Origin: Rhizobium sp. BG4
Lineage (GTDB): Bacteria; Pseudomonadota; Alphaproteobacteria; Rhizobiales; Rhizobiaceae
DNA length: 64,000 nt
Assembly: GCF_016864575.1 (NCBI RefSeq)
Contig: NZ_CP044125.1
Location: 2,347,001 to 2,411,000 of the forward strand
Direction: 5' to 3'
The notes beneath the pieces are model-generated. The model saw nothing but the letters and a program-made list of their open reading frames with translations. It ran no database searches and was not told the origin of the DNA. Shown piece after piece: positions 63,166-64,000 of the stretch (the stretch's first letter is position 1; every line of letters begins with the position of its first letter). Made by a program: the position numbers and the translations under genes.

Positions 63166-63235
63166 ATTTTAAGGGGCGTCGTCATCCGGTCTCATATCGC
63201 GCTCCACCATCTTGCGCGTTGCCTGGGGAGGATGC

Positions 63236-64000
63236 GTGGCTCAAAAGATCAAGCTTTCGACGATTGCCGAAACACTCGGTATTTCAACGGCAACCGTCTC
63301 TCTTGCCCTACGCGACAGCCCGCTCGTGGCTGGCAGCACCCGCGACAAGATCAAGGAACAGGCCCGGGCGCTCGGCTATATCTATAACCGCCGCGCCGCC
63401 AGCCTGCGCACCTCGCGCTCCGGCATCATCGGCGTCGTGGTGCATGACATCATGAACCCGTTCTACGGGGAAATCCTGAAAGCGATCGAGAGCGAACTCG
63501 ACCGCAGCCGCCACACCTTCATTCTGTCGAACCATTACGACTCCGTTGAGAAGCAGCGCACCTTCATCGAGACGCTGCTGCAGCTCGGCGGCGACGGCGT
63601 GATCATGTCGCCGGCAATCGGCACACCGCCCGAGGACCTGCAGCTGACCGAGGATAACGGCATGCCGGCGATCCTCGTTGCGCGTTCGATGGATGTCATG
63701 GACCTGCCGACCTATCGCGGCGATGACAGCTACGGCATCTCGCTTGCCACCAATCACCTGATCGGCCTTGGCCATCGCTCGATCGCGATGATCGGCGGCA
63801 CCGACCAGACCTCGACCGGCCGCGACCGCTACCAGGGCTATGTCAACGCGCTGCGCAAGGCCGGCATCGAGGTCGATCCGAACCTGCGCATTCCTGGGCC
63901 GCGCTCGAAGCAGGGCGGCTTCGAAGCCGCCGTCCACTTCCTGTCTCTGCCGCAGAAACCGACGGCCGCCGTCTGCTGGAACGATCTCGTCGCGATCGGC
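63236..64000 (+). CDS. LacI family transcriptional regulator, 5' part (runs off the window)
   Basis: The frame is open from the GTG at 63236 to the window end, about 255 residues of a protein normally ~340 long. The DNA-binding part is KIKLSTIAETLGISTATVSL with the hinge NRRAASLRTSRSG. The sensor domain begins IIGVVVHDIMNPFYGEIL, and HRSIAMIGGTDQTSTGRDRY follows. GGGGAGGATGC is the ribosome site. An ATG at 63232 is out of frame. Its target operon probably lies beyond the window. Confidence 0.9.
   Translation, partial: MAQKIKLSTIAETLGISTATVSLALRDSPLVAGSTRDKIKEQARALGYIYNRRAASLRTSRSGIIGVVVHDIMNPFYGEILKAIESELDRSRHTFILSNHYDSVEKQRTFIETLLQLGGDGVIMSPAIGTPPEDLQLTEDNGMPAILVARSMDVMDLPTYRGDDSYGISLATNHLIGLGHRSIAMIGGTDQTSTGRDRYQGYVNALRKAGIEVDPNLRIPGPRSKQGGFEAAVHFLSLPQKPTAAVCWNDLVAIG

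Noticed and set aside
1..64000. tRNA, rRNA, CRISPR array, insertion sequence or prophage
   Set aside because: No tRNA-like cloverleaf, regularly spaced repeats, transposase or phage gene was seen in the spacers or reading frames.

Overview
This is 64 kb of GC-rich chromosomal DNA that reads as a Rhizobiales genome, most likely Rhizobium or a close relative such as Agrobacterium or Sinorhizobium. The evidence is the run of typical rhizobial genes (xylB/xylA behind a LacI regulator, a ydcSTUV-patD type putrescine locus, gltX-lysS, a fold-III ornithine decarboxylase followed by a GNAT gene, CYTH and CHAD genes, DUF1345 and DUF1328 proteins) and two copies of RIME-like intergenic repeats. The species assignment is inference; no rRNA, tRNA, prophage, insertion sequence or CRISPR array was found. 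Genes are densely packed on both strands and look like ordinary core or accessory chromosome, not an island.

Layout. 1-3.9 kb: 3' end of transaldolase, a DUF1345 gene split by an apparent one-base frameshift, DUF1328, a TerC-type membrane protein, a LuxR-type regulator. 3.9-10.6 kb, minus strand: LysR regulator, then substrate-binding protein, ATPase, two permeases and an aminobutyraldehyde dehydrogenase, a ydcSTUV-patD equivalent for putrescine uptake and oxidation. 10.7-17.4 kb: an anchored protein with a low-complexity tail, lysS, gltX, an SLC13/TrkA-C permease and a DUF4239 protein. 17.5-21 kb: glutathione peroxidase, AraC regulator divergent from a phytanoyl-CoA dioxygenase-like enzyme, a second TerC. 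20.9-24.5 kb: TetR repressor divergent from emrAB, with two matching operators. 24.6-29.7 kb: alpha/beta hydrolase, then LacI-xylB-xylA. 29.8-32.2 kb: HWE histidine kinase and single-domain response regulator. 32.4-39.9 kb: LacI divergent from a ribose-type sugar ABC transporter, followed by a TIM-barrel sugar isomerase/epimerase and a Gfo/Idh/MocA oxidoreductase, with matching operators. 40-49.7 kb: small periplasmic protein, DoxX, ABC-F ATPase, GH1 beta-glucosidase, GGDEF-EAL protein, TrhO, VOC protein, CHAD and CYTH proteins. 49.8-54 kb: KDPG aldolase, TerB-like protein, acetyltransferase, NicO-type metal exporter with a DUF1007 partner. 54-64 kb: LysR, ornithine decarboxylase with a structured leader, GNAT, epimerase, serine hydrolase, WD40/CobW zinc pair, creatininase-family hydrolase, MarR, and the start of another LacI gene.

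The genes join into several physiological themes: polyamines (uptake and oxidation at 4-9.6 kb, synthesis at 55.5 kb), pentose and hexose use (tal, xylAB, eda, the LacI/ABC cluster, beta-glucosidase), and metal handling (CobW, NicO/DUF1007, two TerC). The parts most worth following are the LacI-controlled sugar cluster of unknown substrate, the leader RNA of the decarboxylase gene, a perfect 31-bp inverted repeat inside the putrescine operon, and two places where a missing base appears to break a reading frame.
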